Below are positions 46,536 to 58,908 of a stretch of DNA of 64,000 bases, one piece after another; the stretch's first letter is position 1, and each line of letters begins with the position of its first letter. The notes under the pieces were generated by a model. The model ran no database searches. It was not told the DNA's origin and saw nothing but the letters and a program-made list of their open reading frames with translations. This stretch comes from Solanum dulcamara. Lineage: Eukaryota > Streptophyta > Magnoliopsida > Solanales > Solanaceae. The stretch spans positions 4,892,001 through 4,956,000 of the forward strand of contig NC_077243.1 of NCBI RefSeq assembly GCF_947179165.1, written 5' to 3'. The position numbers and the translations under genes were made by a program.

Positions 46536-47069
46536 GGTTGTTAAATGGAGCTAGGTCCTCCTGTTTGGTCAATTGTTCTAAAACTTCAATTTTTCTGGTT
46601 GGAGCTAATGCTTTGTGTCAAAACTCGGAGGATCAATTAAAATAGAAGTATATGTAGTAACTCAATCCGTCCAAAGTTTATTTGGGTTCAAGTAGTTGGG
46701 TCAAATATGTGATGAATAACTAGTTATAAAACAACCCGCCCAGCTCAAGCCTATTTCTTGGACAGTTTCATGTTACAATTATGTATAGAAAATCTATCTA
46801 TCCATTTATTTATTTCTTCCCTTCCTATTTTTAATGGAGTAACTTATTGAGTGCCTTTAGCTTTAGGTCTTCATTTAAGCAGGATTGAGAAACAACTTGA
46901 GGAGTACTCTCTTAAAGTGCAATTGTTCACTTATTCTGGTGATTTTATTCTTGTTGAACAGCAAACGGTGGAAGCTTTACTTGAATCGGGACACTCTCTC
47001 ACCAAAGAACAAAAGCTGATTATGGAGAGCAAACTTTCAAAAGAATACATGAAGAACATGGATGAATAG

Positions 47070-48512
47070 TATGGGGTGCAACTATGTGGGTTAAAGGGGG
47101 CTTCAGGTTGATTTTGTGTATATCATTGATTGAATAACAATAAAATAATATATTATTTGTTTAATTTTTTTTTAATAACCACTATGTATTCTATATGAAC
47201 TTATAGAACTCACCTACTCATTAAAGAGGAAACGCTCCTGCAGTGGTCCTTAGGCTCACTTCCAACGTAACAGGGGTTTAGGTGGCTTACAAATGGACCA
47301 TTCATTTTCTCACAAGTTTATGACGATAGGATAACGTCTGATGCTAACTAACTTGTTCTAGGCACTTTTATGATGCATGACTACATATATGGATATATTT
47401 GTTTGATATTGGTCTGTGTGGTTTAGGCCCGATCCAAGTGAGTGAGTGAGTGAAAGGCAAGGCAAGAGAGCGAGTTCAACTCATGGACGATCAACAAGTG
47501 AAGGAACGATCTTTTTGCACCAATATAATTGCGAGACTGGTACTTGGCAGCTCACAAGCAACATATAGACTAAGGTTGAACCGACCGATTTGGATTTCCA
47601 TGAGCATTGATGAGTTTTGGAGAGCCTGCATCTCGACACATTAGAACATGTAACTTTCATGTAGTTTAACGACTCTACAAGAACAATCATATTTATGTCT
47701 CAATTCTAAATAAGTTGAGATCACTATATGAATTATCACTTCTTTCATTTAAGCTCAACTCGATAACTCTCAATAAGAAAAATTCATATCATGCCATGTA
47801 ATAAGACATAAAGCTCAACTTTCTCACTGGTGCTAAAAATTTGAAGCATACCTTGTGGACTAATAGAATTTTATAAGTAAATATTAAAAAATGACAAGCA
47901 TATTAATCAAATCAAAAGTCCATATTACCGTTAAAATACTATAATCAAAAGAAGTCATAAATATATACTATTAATATTAAAATATTTTTATAATCGTGCC
48001 AATTAGATTTGCCCTTAATTAAATCAATCGAAAAAGAATAGCTCTCACATCGAATTTGAGGACCCTTTTTGTATACATCATTCATGATGCTGAAAAAATA
48101 ATAAACAATGGCAATGAAAGAGATGCCAAATGCATTATAAATTGATAGAGGGACAAGAAGTCAAAATCCAATTGATTCAATGCCAGGACTTTAGCATTAA
48201 AGTTGTGCATTTCAATTTTCAATGACTTACGAATGAAGGGTCTTCTTCAGTTCTTGAAATATAAAAGAGTAACTTGTTATATTTTCTTACCCCCAACGGT
48301 ATAAAAAAACCTTCTCATTATCAAGTTATGTTTTATGTGGTATAGCATGTAATCTATCTTTTATGATCAATTCACTAAATATCAAAAAATTATTATTATT
48401 GTAGAATTAACTTGAGATCACAGTAGAGATTCGTAAGCTTCAACTATTATATCTATGTCTACCTACTACCTTTCACTAATATGATATTCAATAATTCTAT
48501 CACTTTAGACTC
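47070..48512. other. Intergenic, 3' of the activase-like gene
   Basis: The first part should be the 3' untranslated region. A 64-codon open frame at 47450-47644 has no recognisable domain. A GTGAGTGAGTGAGTG microsatellite lies at about 47438-47452. Nothing else can be supported. Confidence 0.4.
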
Positions 48513-48660
48513 TATCGGGTAAAGCCAATGATTAGAGGCCTCGGGGGCGCAACGCCCTCGACCTATTCTCAAACTTTAAATAGGTAGGACGGCGTGGCTG
48601 CTTCGTTGAGCCGCGCCACGGAATCAAGAGCTCCAAGTGGGCCATTTTTGGTAAGCAGAA
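48513..48660 (+). rRNA. Fragment of nuclear 26S rRNA gene
   Basis: About 148 bp match the plant 26S (large subunit) rRNA: TATCGGGTAAAGCCAATGAT, GGGGGCGCAACGCCCTCGAC, CTATTCTCAAACTTTAAATA, GGTAGGACGG, GAGCCGCGCCACGGAATC, GAGCTCCAAGTGGGCCATTT and GGTAAGCAGAA. The match stops abruptly at the junction with a retrotransposon fragment. It is far too short to be functional and was inserted or captured as a piece. Confidence 0.92.
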
Positions 48661-48663
48661 TCC

Positions 48664-48914
48664 TGCACCAACGGAACAGGGTACTTGTTCTTCACAGTTA
48701 CCTTGTTCAATGCCCTGTAATCCACACACATCCTCATCGTTCCATCCTGTTTTTTTTGAAACAAAACAGGAGCACCATAGGGAGCTTTTGAAGGTTGAAT
48801 CAACCCAGCATCCAGCAGCTTATTCAACTGCTTCCTCAATTCAGCAAGCTCCTTTGGGGCCATATGATAGGGTGCCTGTGCAGGCGCAATTGCCCCTGGC
48901 AGCAATTCGATTTT
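48664..48914 (-). pseudogene. Gypsy reverse-transcriptase fragment
   Basis: About 250 bp on the minus strand encode the N-terminal RT region: [20 protein letters not shown], then [19 protein letters not shown], then [19 protein letters not shown] and [20 protein letters not shown]. The frame is intact within the fragment. The style is chromovirus-like (Galadriel/Reina-like rather than the Tekay element of this window). It abuts the rRNA fragment on one side and AT-rich DNA on the other, with no LTRs. Confidence 0.88.
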
Positions 48915-50016
48915 GAACAAATAAAAAAAAGTCATCTAGTATTTTTTTGATTCTCAACCTTGCCTCGAGATTACAAATTTTACTTTAATATATATAAGTT
49001 GCTCATAAATATATATTGTGATACTTGATAGTATATTTTTTTGCACCATCAGTATATATAAGTTTAAATAAAATTTGTCGATATCGATTATATATATATA
49101 TAGAGAGAGAGGAGTGTAGTACTTAATATTGCATAAAGAAAGTCCCTTTATTGTATGGTGTAGGGCATCTTTCAAGGTAGGTGAGCCAGTGTTTTCATGC
49201 CTCATGAAATTCCCACTTCTAAAGAGGAGAATAGAGTGGTCCATTTTGCTAATCCATTGCTTGATATCAAACTATTTTCTAAACCTAACAAAGTGCTTAA
49301 TTAGTTTTTTGCCTTAATGATAACCTAGACCTTTCACTTCACATTAGTAAAACATAAAATATGATGATTAGTGAAGAATAAATCCACTAAAATAGTCTAT
49401 TTTTAACAAATTAATTTCCATCCCTCCATAGGAAAAGAAATAATCTAAAACATAAAACCAAAGCCACCATCTCATTGTAGATAAAACTATTTTATGGAAT
49501 TAAGTAATTATTAAAGTTGTAGAAGCATAAAGTTTTAGGTGCTAAACTGCTAATTAATTAAGAGGGTTCTAGATTTTTGAATAGTTAATACAAAAAAGTG
49601 ACAATATTTGGGTCACTAAAACTGATAGTTGAGGTTGATGAAAGGCAAACGAAATCTTTTTATCTATCTTTTTCTTTTCACTTCCTTTTCTTCCTTTCTT
49701 GTATTTTTAAAGAAAGATTCCTACTAATAGATGTGTGTTTTTCAATTATTAATGAATACATAAATAATTCAAGAATTTACGTATAACACACTTACAACTA
49801 TGAACTAACTTTGTCCATTTAAGTTCATTATTGTAATTTGTACCACTTACAGCATGTTTGGATTGGCTTAAATATTGGTCAAAATAGTTTTTAAGTTAAT
49901 ATTTAACTTTTGGGACTGTTTAACAAATCAAAAAAATATTAAAATAAGTTAAAATTTATATAAAAAAAGTCAAAAGTGAAAAGTTGTGCTCCCTCTATTT
50001 TTTTCTTTCTGACTTA
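48915..50016. other. Intergenic AT-rich DNA
   Basis: I find no gene. A GTTTGGATTGGCTTAAATAT stretch near 49857 looks like one end of a MITE related to the next element. A TATATATATATATAGAGAGAGAGG microsatellite lies near 49090-49111. Confidence 0.4.
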
Positions 50017-50269
50017 GAGTCTGTTTGAATAAGGCTTTTTTTAAGCTGCTTATAAGCTCTGCTTATTATAAGCTAAAAAAAACTGGGGTAACCCAACTTA
50101 TTTTTTTGGCTTATAAGTTGTTTTCAACTTATAAGTTGTTTTAGATAAGTTAAGCCAAACAAACCCAATTATTTTTTGGGGCTTATTTTAATCAGAAAAT
50201 GACTTTAAATTGACCAGCTGTTTACCAAAAAAACCCGAAAACAGCTTATAAGCTAATCCAAACGGGCTC
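50017..50269. mobile_element. Tourist/Harbinger-like MITE with TTA duplication
   Basis: Ends GAGTCTGTTTGAATAAGGCT and (inverse) TAATCCAAACGGGCTC; subterminal CTGCTTATAAGCT and AGCTTATAAGCT are also symmetrical. Flanked by TTA on both sides (50014-50016, 50270-50272), the usual PIF/Harbinger target. It is 253 bp and non-coding. Confidence 0.82.
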
Positions 50270-50381
50270 TTATTAAAGAACTTGGACAATTCTCCTCTTT
50301 TTGAGCCTGAGTGTTACCTCATTTTCTCCTTTCTTATTTCGCGCATGATGTCAGCATCATTGCTATGAATTAATCCTCTGT

Positions 50382-50700
50382 GATAATTCATCGGTATATT
50401 AATACCATATCGGTATCATATAAGACTAAGCATAATTCTTTATGATACTCTGTCGGTAAATTGATATTCTATCGATATCATATATGATTGAGCTCTTTTT
50501 TTAAGAAATAAAAATGAAACAATTAAGAGAAAAATATTAAAGTCACAATCTTATTTATTAAACTCTAAGTTAGTACAAAATATATTATTTTGCGATACTC
50601 CATCGATATATTGATATCATGTCTGTATCATATAGGACTGAGCTTAATATTTTATGATACTCTGTTGATATATTAATATTCTATCGGTATCATATAGGGT
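50382..50700. repeat. Four imperfect 62-bp repeats in two pairs
   Basis: Copies start near 50382, 50444, 50594 and 50656, each with GATACTC(T/C)(G/A)T(C/T)G, a TATTGATATTCTATCGG core and GTATCATATAGGACTGAGCT. The two pairs are separated by about 90 bp of unrelated AT-rich sequence. Confidence 0.8.
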
Positions 50701-52773
50701 GGATGCTGCAGTGCGCAAATTTTAAAATAAATGTAAGTTATTTTAAAATTAAAATGAGGTATAAAAGTAATGGGACATTTAAGAATAAATATGTAAGTGT
50801 TCATTTCCTTATTAATTAACCAAGTAACCGTGGTTCGACAATAATTGAGTTGAAAAACTAATTTCCATCCACTTTTCTTCCAGAGTCATACTACACTGTT
50901 AAGATGACAAAGTTGAAATTTGAAAACAACCCTATCAAGTATCAACTTGATGACCTTTTTTTCCTTAAAATTAGAAGGTTAATGCAGCCTAAATATATTA
51001 TAATCTTTTTAAGACGTAAAATCAAGACAAGATTAAAACCAACATAAAGGGAGAAATAGAAATAGACCAATAGATTTGTTTTATCACTTTTGATTCATTC
51101 AAGTTTTAACTGTCCAGTGTCCTCATGTAATTGGCCCAAACTTCTTGCTCCTTAAAACAAAAGTTAACGTTAACACTTAACTCCGTGCTTTTTTAACCAT
51201 AATAATACTAATCTATTTCTCTGTTTCAGTTAATTAGTCATTTTCTTTCTCAATTAAAGAATTCAATAAATTCTTCAATAAATACTATGAATTTATAATC
51301 CATTACCAACTAATTATTAACCACGTGGTCCAAACTCCTGCCGACACTAGGAAAACCCCTCTTACGATATTTGATTTGAAAAAAATATACTAACTATTTT
51401 TTATTGATTTAATTTTTTCACTATAATTGATTTTATTTCTTTTTTCCATCAGACTTTAATTAAATAATTTTTCCACTCTACCAGTATCAACAGCTTCCTG
51501 GCACCCTTTTTTTAAAGAGTTTTTTTAAAAAAAAATGGGACAATTTAGTGGTTCGGTTCACCTATGTGAAAAAGAAATAATAACCAACTTGACGGGAGTA
51601 AAAATTCTTTATTCCATATGGGAATAAGGATAAGGTAAATAGTTATTATTCTGAAGTTTCAAATTTAACAAGTAAAATTTTCAAATAATATCTTACTTAG
51701 CTTATGGAATAAGAAATTTCGGTAAAATTATTATTTTTAAAATAGAATAAAAAAGTGAACGATAAATGATATTTTTGTCTACGTAACATATTTTGAGTGA
51801 CAAGTCAAATACTTTACAATTGATTATTTTGGTTGGATTTTTTCATCGTTCTTAATGATTAATTTTATCGCTAGTTAATGTGCATCTACTTGTTTCTTGT
51901 TTATTTACGGATCCAAAATGTGATGCCTATTAAATAGTTGTTATTGAATTTACTTATTCATGAATTATAATTATAGATTGAAGAGCTTAAGCTCATAGAA
52001 TATCAAAATATTAAAAATATAAACTAACTAGTCTAACATATTAAAAGTGAGCCATTTTTTCACCAGCTTATCATATACAGACACAATTTTTTTTAATATT
52101 ATTTTCCTAATTTTTATTCAGTAAAATCGAATTGAAGGAGAAAATAATTTGGGTTATCATCAGTCAAGTTGGCTAATTATTAATTAAAAAATAAAATATT
52201 ATATTAAGTTGAAATTAATCCAGAACAGACCGAACTAATGAAACATATCTTCTATATCCATCTCTATAACTAGCAACATATTTATAATTGAAAGTATTAT
52301 AATTCATTATGTGAAGGAATTTAAACAGCTTTACATAAGATAGACATAAATTATTTATCCCCAAATTAGGTGCCAATTAACATTTCAAATTTTGAAGTCG
52401 AGTCATATCCATTGGCAGTGATTTAACATTTTTTAACCAACAACAAAAGTATTGTGACACTTTTTTAAAAGGCATAATTTTGTCGTTTTGTTGTTTTTAA
52501 ATATCATTTATTGTTGGTATAATATATCCCAAATATAATAAATTACAGTTGAAAATAAAATGACATAAATGAATAAAAAATATATTCAGGATAAAGCGCG
52601 GATATCTTGCTCTCTTTAAGAAATTCAAGTCCACTGCGGCATAATCTACTTCGATCCATCCGTAATACTCTTGACCTGTCCCTCCAATATATAACAGCCC
52701 AACAACGTTGTACAACTCAAGCAACTCTGAATTAGTTGAAGAGTTCAAAACTCCACAAAAGAACACCTTCCTT

Positions 52774-52819
<46 letters not shown>

Positions 52820-53091
52820 TCTTTTATATAGTAAATAAAGTTGAAGACTTAGAATATTTTCTTGCCTCAACTCTCTCTTGCAGTACAGTAATACATTACA
52901 ATATTTCCACACTTAACATATTCATCTCATCCTTTTTTGTCATCTCTATTACAAAAGGAAGAAACACCACTATTTTAGGTGAAGAAGTCTTTCATGTAAT
53001 CAATGGGTATTAATGTGGGTAAATAAATGTGATAGATGTTACATAGGTTATAAGAAACTTATGGTCACATGAGTTACATGAAACTATTAAC
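50701..53091. other. Intergenic AT-rich DNA with (AT)n microsatellite
   Basis: No gene is supported. An (AT) run occupies about 52778-52814. Short open frames here are AT-rich chance frames. Confidence 0.45.
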
Positions 53092-53279
53092 CAGTGGTGG
53101 AGCAATCTTGTGCCGAGGGGTTCATCCGAAGTCCCTTCGATGGAAAATTTTACTATTTATACATAGCTAAAATATTTTTTTATGTATATAAAGTAGATGT
53201 TGAACTCCCTTCGACTAGCTCGTGTGTCTACTTATTTAAATTTTGAACCCTCTTATTTAAAATTCTGGCTCTGCCACTA
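53092..53279. mobile_element. Small hAT-type MITE
   Basis: The left end CAGTGGTGGAGCAA is inverted at the right as TTCTGGCTCTGCCACTA. Flanks are CTATTAAC (53084-53091) and CTAATAAC (53280-53287), an 8-bp duplication with one mismatch as for hAT elements. It is 188 bp. The CAGTGGCGGAGCCA end is a frequent solanaceous MITE. Confidence 0.82.
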
Positions 53280-54436
53280 CTAATAACTATGAGAGTTATA
53301 AGAACTAATGATCATATAAATTACAAAAACCAATAATCATCTTCTACCACAATTTATATCCACTAACATATGCACTTAATATATTATTTTAATAATAAAA
53401 TGCATATACACCAACATTTTTAATTTCTCTGCATAATTACTAAACGATATGGAGCCGTATTGTTTATGAAGAAATTGTAAATCTAGTCAAAGATGGAAAA
53501 ATCAAATTTGATTTTGAATACCCAAACTTTAAGTTCGTTAGGTGAAAGTTGGGATAAAATTCCAAAAATAAAATAAAATAGTTTATTCTCTTGGAAGATC
53601 ACTCATTCATAGTTCTATTGCTTACAATAATAAATGTGAATTTCGCGAAAATATATAATTTTTGTGCGAGAGATAGAAAATGTCAAATTTTCAATAATCA
53701 ATATGAACCTGTATCCATGATTAATTATAATGTTTTTAAAAAAACATTTAACGGCATATTCGATGAAAAAAAAATTAAAATTTGTTTTTTAATCACTTTT
53801 TTCTTGTCTTAGATATTTTGTTCTTTCATGTATAATTATTCGCTCAAGTTTTATACAATAATATAGATATTGTTTTACAATAGCAAGTAATAGATGACTC
53901 AACATATACATACAACACACGTGAATAACAAATTATCAATCGTCAATATGAAAGTTCACCTACGATTAATTATAATTAAAAAAAATAATGTCATGTTCAA
54001 TAAAAATGAATAAGTTAAAACTTTGCTTAGAGAACAAATTTGTCTTTTTTAGCTGATGTAAATCGTGAAAATAACGTGTACAAATAATGTTTTATCAAAA
54101 TAAATACATAAAATTACGAGAAGAAAGTGAAGCATCATATCAACATGACTCTGTCCTAACAAAATTTCAATAACTTTGAAGTTTTTATTTACTTTAATCA
54201 TCTTTTTTTGTCCTATGTACTTTGTTTTTATATATATAATTATTCACTCAAAATTTATATAATAATATTAAATTACTTTATAATATACCCGATATATACG
54301 TGCAACGCACGTGAATTTTAAATTGTCAATCATCAATATAAATATGAGCATCTATGACTAATTGTGATTTAAAAAAATGACGGCATGTTTGATAAATATG
54401 TATAAGTTAAAATTTTATCTAAAAATACTCATTTTT

Positions 54437-55240
54437 TGTTAGTGTGTGAACATTTTAACATTTTATTAAATTGCAATTTTAGCAATTGTCCATTGATGAC
54501 ATTTAATGTAATCTTTATTATTCTTTCTTTAGTGCATAAAAATGTCTTTCATTATCATCTTTATTTAGTGCAAGACTAAATCATTCCATTATGTATTTTT
54601 AATCTAATTATCACTAATAAGTGGTGCACTAAATCATATTATTATGTATTTTTAATCTAATTATCACTAATAAGTGGTGCACTAAATCATAATGGTGCAC
54701 TAAATCATAATGGTACACTAAATGATGATAATGATGGCATTCTATTATTTTTTCATCTTTGAATGATTTTCTCTCCTATAAATAGAGAGGTCTTCTTTGT
54801 TTTGAAAGGTAAGAAAAGGATAAGAAAAAATTGAGAGAGTTAAGTTTATATAAAAAAGAGAGTTCTTATTAGTTGAAGGGAGGTATTCTTTGTGAAGAGC
54901 TTTAAACTCAACTCTTGTCCAGAGTTTGTTGAGTTACATTTTTGTGATAAGGCTGTTGTATCCTGGAGGGGACAAGTCAAGAGGACTACTGCTGGACCAG
55001 TGAAAAGATTTACTGCAGTGGGCTTGAATCTCCTTAAAGAGAGCGAGATATCCGCGCCTCAGCCAAAAAGTGAAGTTAATTTCTTCATTTTATTTTTCAA
55101 TTGTAATTTGTAATCTTATAATTTCACCAACATTTTTTTTATTCATCTTCAATTGATGATTTCTTTAACCTTTTAAATTTTTTGCATAAAGATGTGGAAA
55201 AGACTATCAAATCATCCACGTAAGGCTTGCATTATCCTTT
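54437..55240 (+). mobile_element. Probable LTR inserted in the array
   Basis: Compared with array copies at 54030-54070, about 800 foreign bases start near TGTTAGTGTGTGAACATT and end before CTTTTCTAGTTGATG. They contain a strong TATA box (CTATAAATAGAGAG, about 54777-54790) followed by a leader-like segment and CTTGAATCTCCTTAAAGAGA, which I recall from solanaceous LTRs. Precise ends and a target duplication are not established. The open frame at 54892-55113 is not credible as a gene. Confidence 0.5.
54586..54725 (+). repeat. Tandem repeats inside the probable LTR
   Basis: A segment of about 50 bp with TGTATTTTTAATCTAATTAT and CACTAATAAGTGGTGCACTA occurs twice. It is followed by shorter repeats of GGTGCACTAAATCATAAT. 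Confidence 0.85.
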
Positions 55241-56230
55241 CTTTTTTTCTTTTCTAGTTGATGTGAGTTGTAAAAATAACATGTACAAATAATTTTTTAT
55301 TGAATAAGACACAGAAAATTAGGAAAATGAAGCAACATCCAATTCGATGGATCTGAAGCAGCAAATCTGCATGATTCTGTCTTTACGAAAATTTAATCAC
55401 TTTTAAAATTTTACTAACTATGATCACTTTATTTTTTACCTTATATACTTTATTCTTTAAAATATAATTATTCATTCAAAATTTATATAATAATATTGAT
55501 ATTATTTTGCGACAGCAAGTATTAGATGATTCATTACGATACTTTAATCACTTTATTAGATGATATTATTTTACTAGTATTGAAAAATACGCAACATTAG
55601 GAGAGGAAGGCAATATCCAATTCGATGAATCTTAAGCTGCAGGATACTTTAATCACTTTTAGGTTTTTATTCACTTTAATTACTTTATTTTTTACTTTAT
55701 AATATTTTATTATTTCATGTATAATTATCCATTCAAAATTTATATAATAATAATAATAATATTTTACCATAGCAAATACTAAATGATTCGACGTATATGT
55801 GCAATGCATGTACTGATAAATTAGTAGGTATAATTATCCTAAGGACAAATTTAAAATCTATTTCGCACGCACTTAGTTTCTTTGCATTCTACCTAATCAC
55901 TACAATATGAAGTATTGTTTTATGAAGAATTGTAAATCTAATCAAGGACGGACAGATCAAATTCGATTTTGATTACCTTCACGCCTAATCAAACTTTAGG
56001 TTCGTTAAAGCTAACGGTAAGATTAAATTCTACGTTTTTAGTTTATAAACTTTGAAGATCATTCAATCATAGCTCTATTGCGTGTGATGATAAATATTAA
56101 TTTTATAAAAATGTATATCTTTTGCACGAGAGATAATTAATGTTAAATTGTCAATCGCCGGTATGAATATTCACACATGATTAAAAAATCTTGAAAAAAG
56201 AATTTTTTCTAACTACGTGAGCTGTAAAAA

Positions 56231-58694
56231 TGTAATGACCCGTTAGGTCATTTTGAGAACGAGTCTTCTTTCCTTCATAAAAGACTCATTCCGTACATTT
56301 AAATTGTAAATTTTAGACTATTCGATAACTTCATTTAATTAATTGATGGGTGATTTTAAATAATTAATTTAATTGATGGGCTAAAGTGTTAATGCATTTA
56401 ATACCCTATACCACTTTTCTTATATTTATTAAAATAGGTTAGTAGAAATTGTAAATTTTAATACATAATTAATTTGAAAAAGGAAAAAAAAAAGAATTAT
56501 ATATATACATATATTCTGATGGCCTAATGCCATCAGATCTATCGAGAAGGAAGAAAAGCACGCCGCCGACGAACACACAAAAAAAAAATCGGAGAAAAAA
56601 AATACGGAGGAAGAAAGAAAAGAAAGGAGAAAATAAAAATAAAGGAGAAGAGAAAAAATAGGAATTTTTAATTCCAAAGCGTCAAGGTAATTATTCTCAT
56701 CCTTTCCATTAAATTTTTATGCAATTATGAACATATTTTTAGGGTATATTGGTGGAGAAACAATGTTGAAATAAAAAAATATGACCCTAGGATTCTTCAT
56801 ATAAAATCTTGATTTGGGGGTCGAATAACGATCCGTTTTAGCTGAAATTTGACATGTGAGTTTATTTTATCATGAGTGAACATAATCGGAAAGAAAATTT
56901 CAGATTTGACTTCAATGACATAGAATGAGCTAGTTCCTGAATTTTGATATATTAAAATAGATAATTAAATATTAGGTATATTACATATTATGAATTACCT
57001 TAAATTTATAATATTGGGGTTCTTGGTTGCTGCTGCAACATGGGTGTAATTCTTTGGAATTATTGGATGACTAAATATTTGGCTACATTAGTGACTAATT
57101 AGGAGTAAAAATTATACGAATATTATTAATTGTTAATTGGAGGAATTAAGCCATAACTCTAGACTTGAAATTTAAAAAAAAATATAATATTTGACTTATT
57201 AATTGGCATCAAGATTTAGGAACTTGATTATAAAGTTGTGTAAGTTTGGGGTCTAGGCTAGACATGGGTGTTGTTAGTTTTGAAATCTTATTGTGGTTAA
57301 TTATTTGTTTAGATCATACTTATTTGGAAACCCAGCGAAAAGGGAAGGCTCGGGTCTCGGAGTAATTGCGTGATTATTTAAGGCAAGTGAATTTCTAAAC
57401 CTCAGTTTAAGCTTATAGATGCTTGTATTTCTGTGTTATGTGTATTAGGAAGTAATGAGAATTAGACTGGATTATTGACTATATGATTGACCTTTAAAAA
57501 ATGGAGATGAGGGATAGAAAATGGTGATCTAATGACATGTATTGGTGGAATTGATATGTTATGATTGTGGATTTATTTTGGACATGTGAAATGACTATGT
57601 TGATGTGAGATAGGAAAAATTATGGTTGTTGTCATATTATTATCGTGAATTATATGAACATGAATTGATTGCATTGGTTCTGACATATTGTGTTGAGATT
57701 GAAAATGATATGAAACAAAGGGGTCGGGCCACACGCTCCGTGGCAGGTATTATGAAACAAAGGGGTCGGGCTACACGCTCCGTGGCAGGTATTATGAAAC
57801 AAAGGGGTCGGGCCACACGCTCCGTGGCAAGTATTATGAAATAAAGGGGTCGGGCCACACGCTCCGTGGCAGGTATTATGAAATAAAGGGGTCGGGCCAC
57901 ACGCTCCGTGGCAGGTATTATGAAACAAAGGGGTCGGGCCACACGCTCCGTGGCAGGTTACATGGACAGAAATGTCCCCCATGGGTTCCGGACTGTGATT
58001 CAGCGGATGTGTACCGATAGGACAGACATGCATCATTTCATTGCATTGCATTGCACCTTTCTGACATTTGTGAATTTGTGTTTACCCCTATATTGCTCTG
58101 TGTATGTTGAACTTGACTTGGTATGATTCATTGATGAGAATTTGTGGACTGTATTACTGTTGTTATCGCACAAGTGTAGAGTTAGGCTGATTTTATGCAG
58201 GTTGTAGTTAAGGAGGTTCGGTTGGGAGGACAGGAGTACTTGTATCTATTAAGCTTTGCTTAGTTTTAGTTATCCACTTGCTGAGTACCGTGTTGTTTGG
58301 TACTCACCCCTTGCTTCCACACTTGTGTAGGTTGTGAGGCCGGACTTGTTTGATCTCCTAGTGTTTCCACCACATCTGAGGCTATCATTTCGAGTGTTGA
58401 GGTAGCTGTTACATCCATCTAGCGGACACCTCTTACTCTTTTATTATGTTTTAGTCCTACTCTAGTGACAAAGACATTGTGACTGTATTTTCTTTCGTAC
58501 TTCGGTAATTTATTAGTGGCTTGTATACGTGACAACCAGTCTTGGGGGATTTTGGAGATTATTTATTTGTTTTTGACTAATTTAAACCTTATTTTATCTC
58601 AATTACTTCCGCATTTACTTTTCGTTGAGTTTTAGGCTGACTTGTCTCGGTGGGTTGAGATGAGTGTCATCACACCCGAATTTGGGTCGTGACA
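56231..58694 (+). mobile_element. Gypsy solo LTR, 2464 bp, AAAAA duplication
   Basis: It begins TGTAATGACCCG and ends TGGGTCGTGACA, the same termini as the Tekay-like element in this window. It is flanked by AAAAA (56226-56230 and 58695-58699). The empty-site sequence GTAAAAATAA(T/C) is seen in other array copies, so the insertion is certain. No interior or second LTR remains, so it arose by LTR-LTR recombination. It carries six 42-bp tandem units and a GAGTAC / GTACTC inverted pair at 58283-58305. Confidence 0.92.
57712..57962 (+). repeat. Six 42-bp tandem units in the solo LTR
   Basis: Units start at 57712, 57754, 57796, 57838, 57880 and 57922 (last partial), each with GGGGTCGGGCCACACGCTCC and GTGGCAGGTATTATGAAA. 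Because 42 is a multiple of three, repetitive open frames arise on both strands; none is a gene. Confidence 0.95.
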
Positions 58695-58908
58695 AAAAAT
58701 AATGTGTACAAATATATATTTTTACCAAAAAAGACACGAGAAAGAAAAAACACCTAACCCGATTAATCTGAAGCGTTAAATTTGTGTGACTGTCTTCATA
58801 AAACTTTAACCACTTTTAAGTTTTATTCATTTTAATCACTTTTTTTTATTACCTTATATATTTTATTCTTTCATGTATAATTATGCACTCAAAATTTATG
58901 TAATAATA

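Larger units (their letters stand above)
27583..47069 (+). pseudogene. Rubisco activase-like AAA+ gene split by a retrotransposon
   Basis: This corresponds to the plant Rubisco-activase-like family (Arabidopsis At1g73110 type), a plastid AAA+ ATPase whose exact client is not settled. Exons: 27583-27916, 28011-28096, 28197-28206, 29354-29416, 29851-29964, 30796-30850 continued at 39608-39614, 40478-40532, 40716-40917, 41899-42005, 42377-42432, 43246-43338 and 46962-47069. Without the insert they total 1290 nt, or 429 aa. A serine-rich transit-like N-terminus is followed by Walker A GGKGQGKS (168-175), Walker B-like MINDIDAG (about 230-237), TVNNQIVVGTLMN, TGNDFSTIYAPLIRDGRMEK and a C-terminus KLSKEYMKNMDE. 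The LTR element enters codon 221. Reading into it adds 24 foreign codons and stops at 30921-30923, before Walker B, so this allele should make a truncated protein unless the insert is removed. Confidence 0.92.

Noticed and set aside
46028..46645. Open frames in the Mutator-like element
   Set aside because: They run across the inverted arm and SINE tail and show no transposase or captured-gene motifs I recognise.
47450..47644. 64-codon open frame after the activase-like gene
   Set aside because: No domain, no splice context and no recognisable relatives. Likely chance.
48594..48916. Plus-strand open frames over the rRNA/RT junction
   Set aside because: The real coding trace is the minus-strand RT fragment. 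The plus frames cross the rRNA junction without meaning.
54892..55113. 73-codon open frame in the array
   Set aside because: It starts with GTG and lies in the leader-like part of a probable LTR. No protein similarity is known to me.
57712..57962. CRISPR-like regular repeats
   Set aside because: The units are directly adjacent with no unique spacers, in a plant LTR.
57626..58126. Repetitive open frames on both strands, up to 133 codons
   Set aside because: They come from the 42-bp tandem units (a multiple of three) in the solo LTR.
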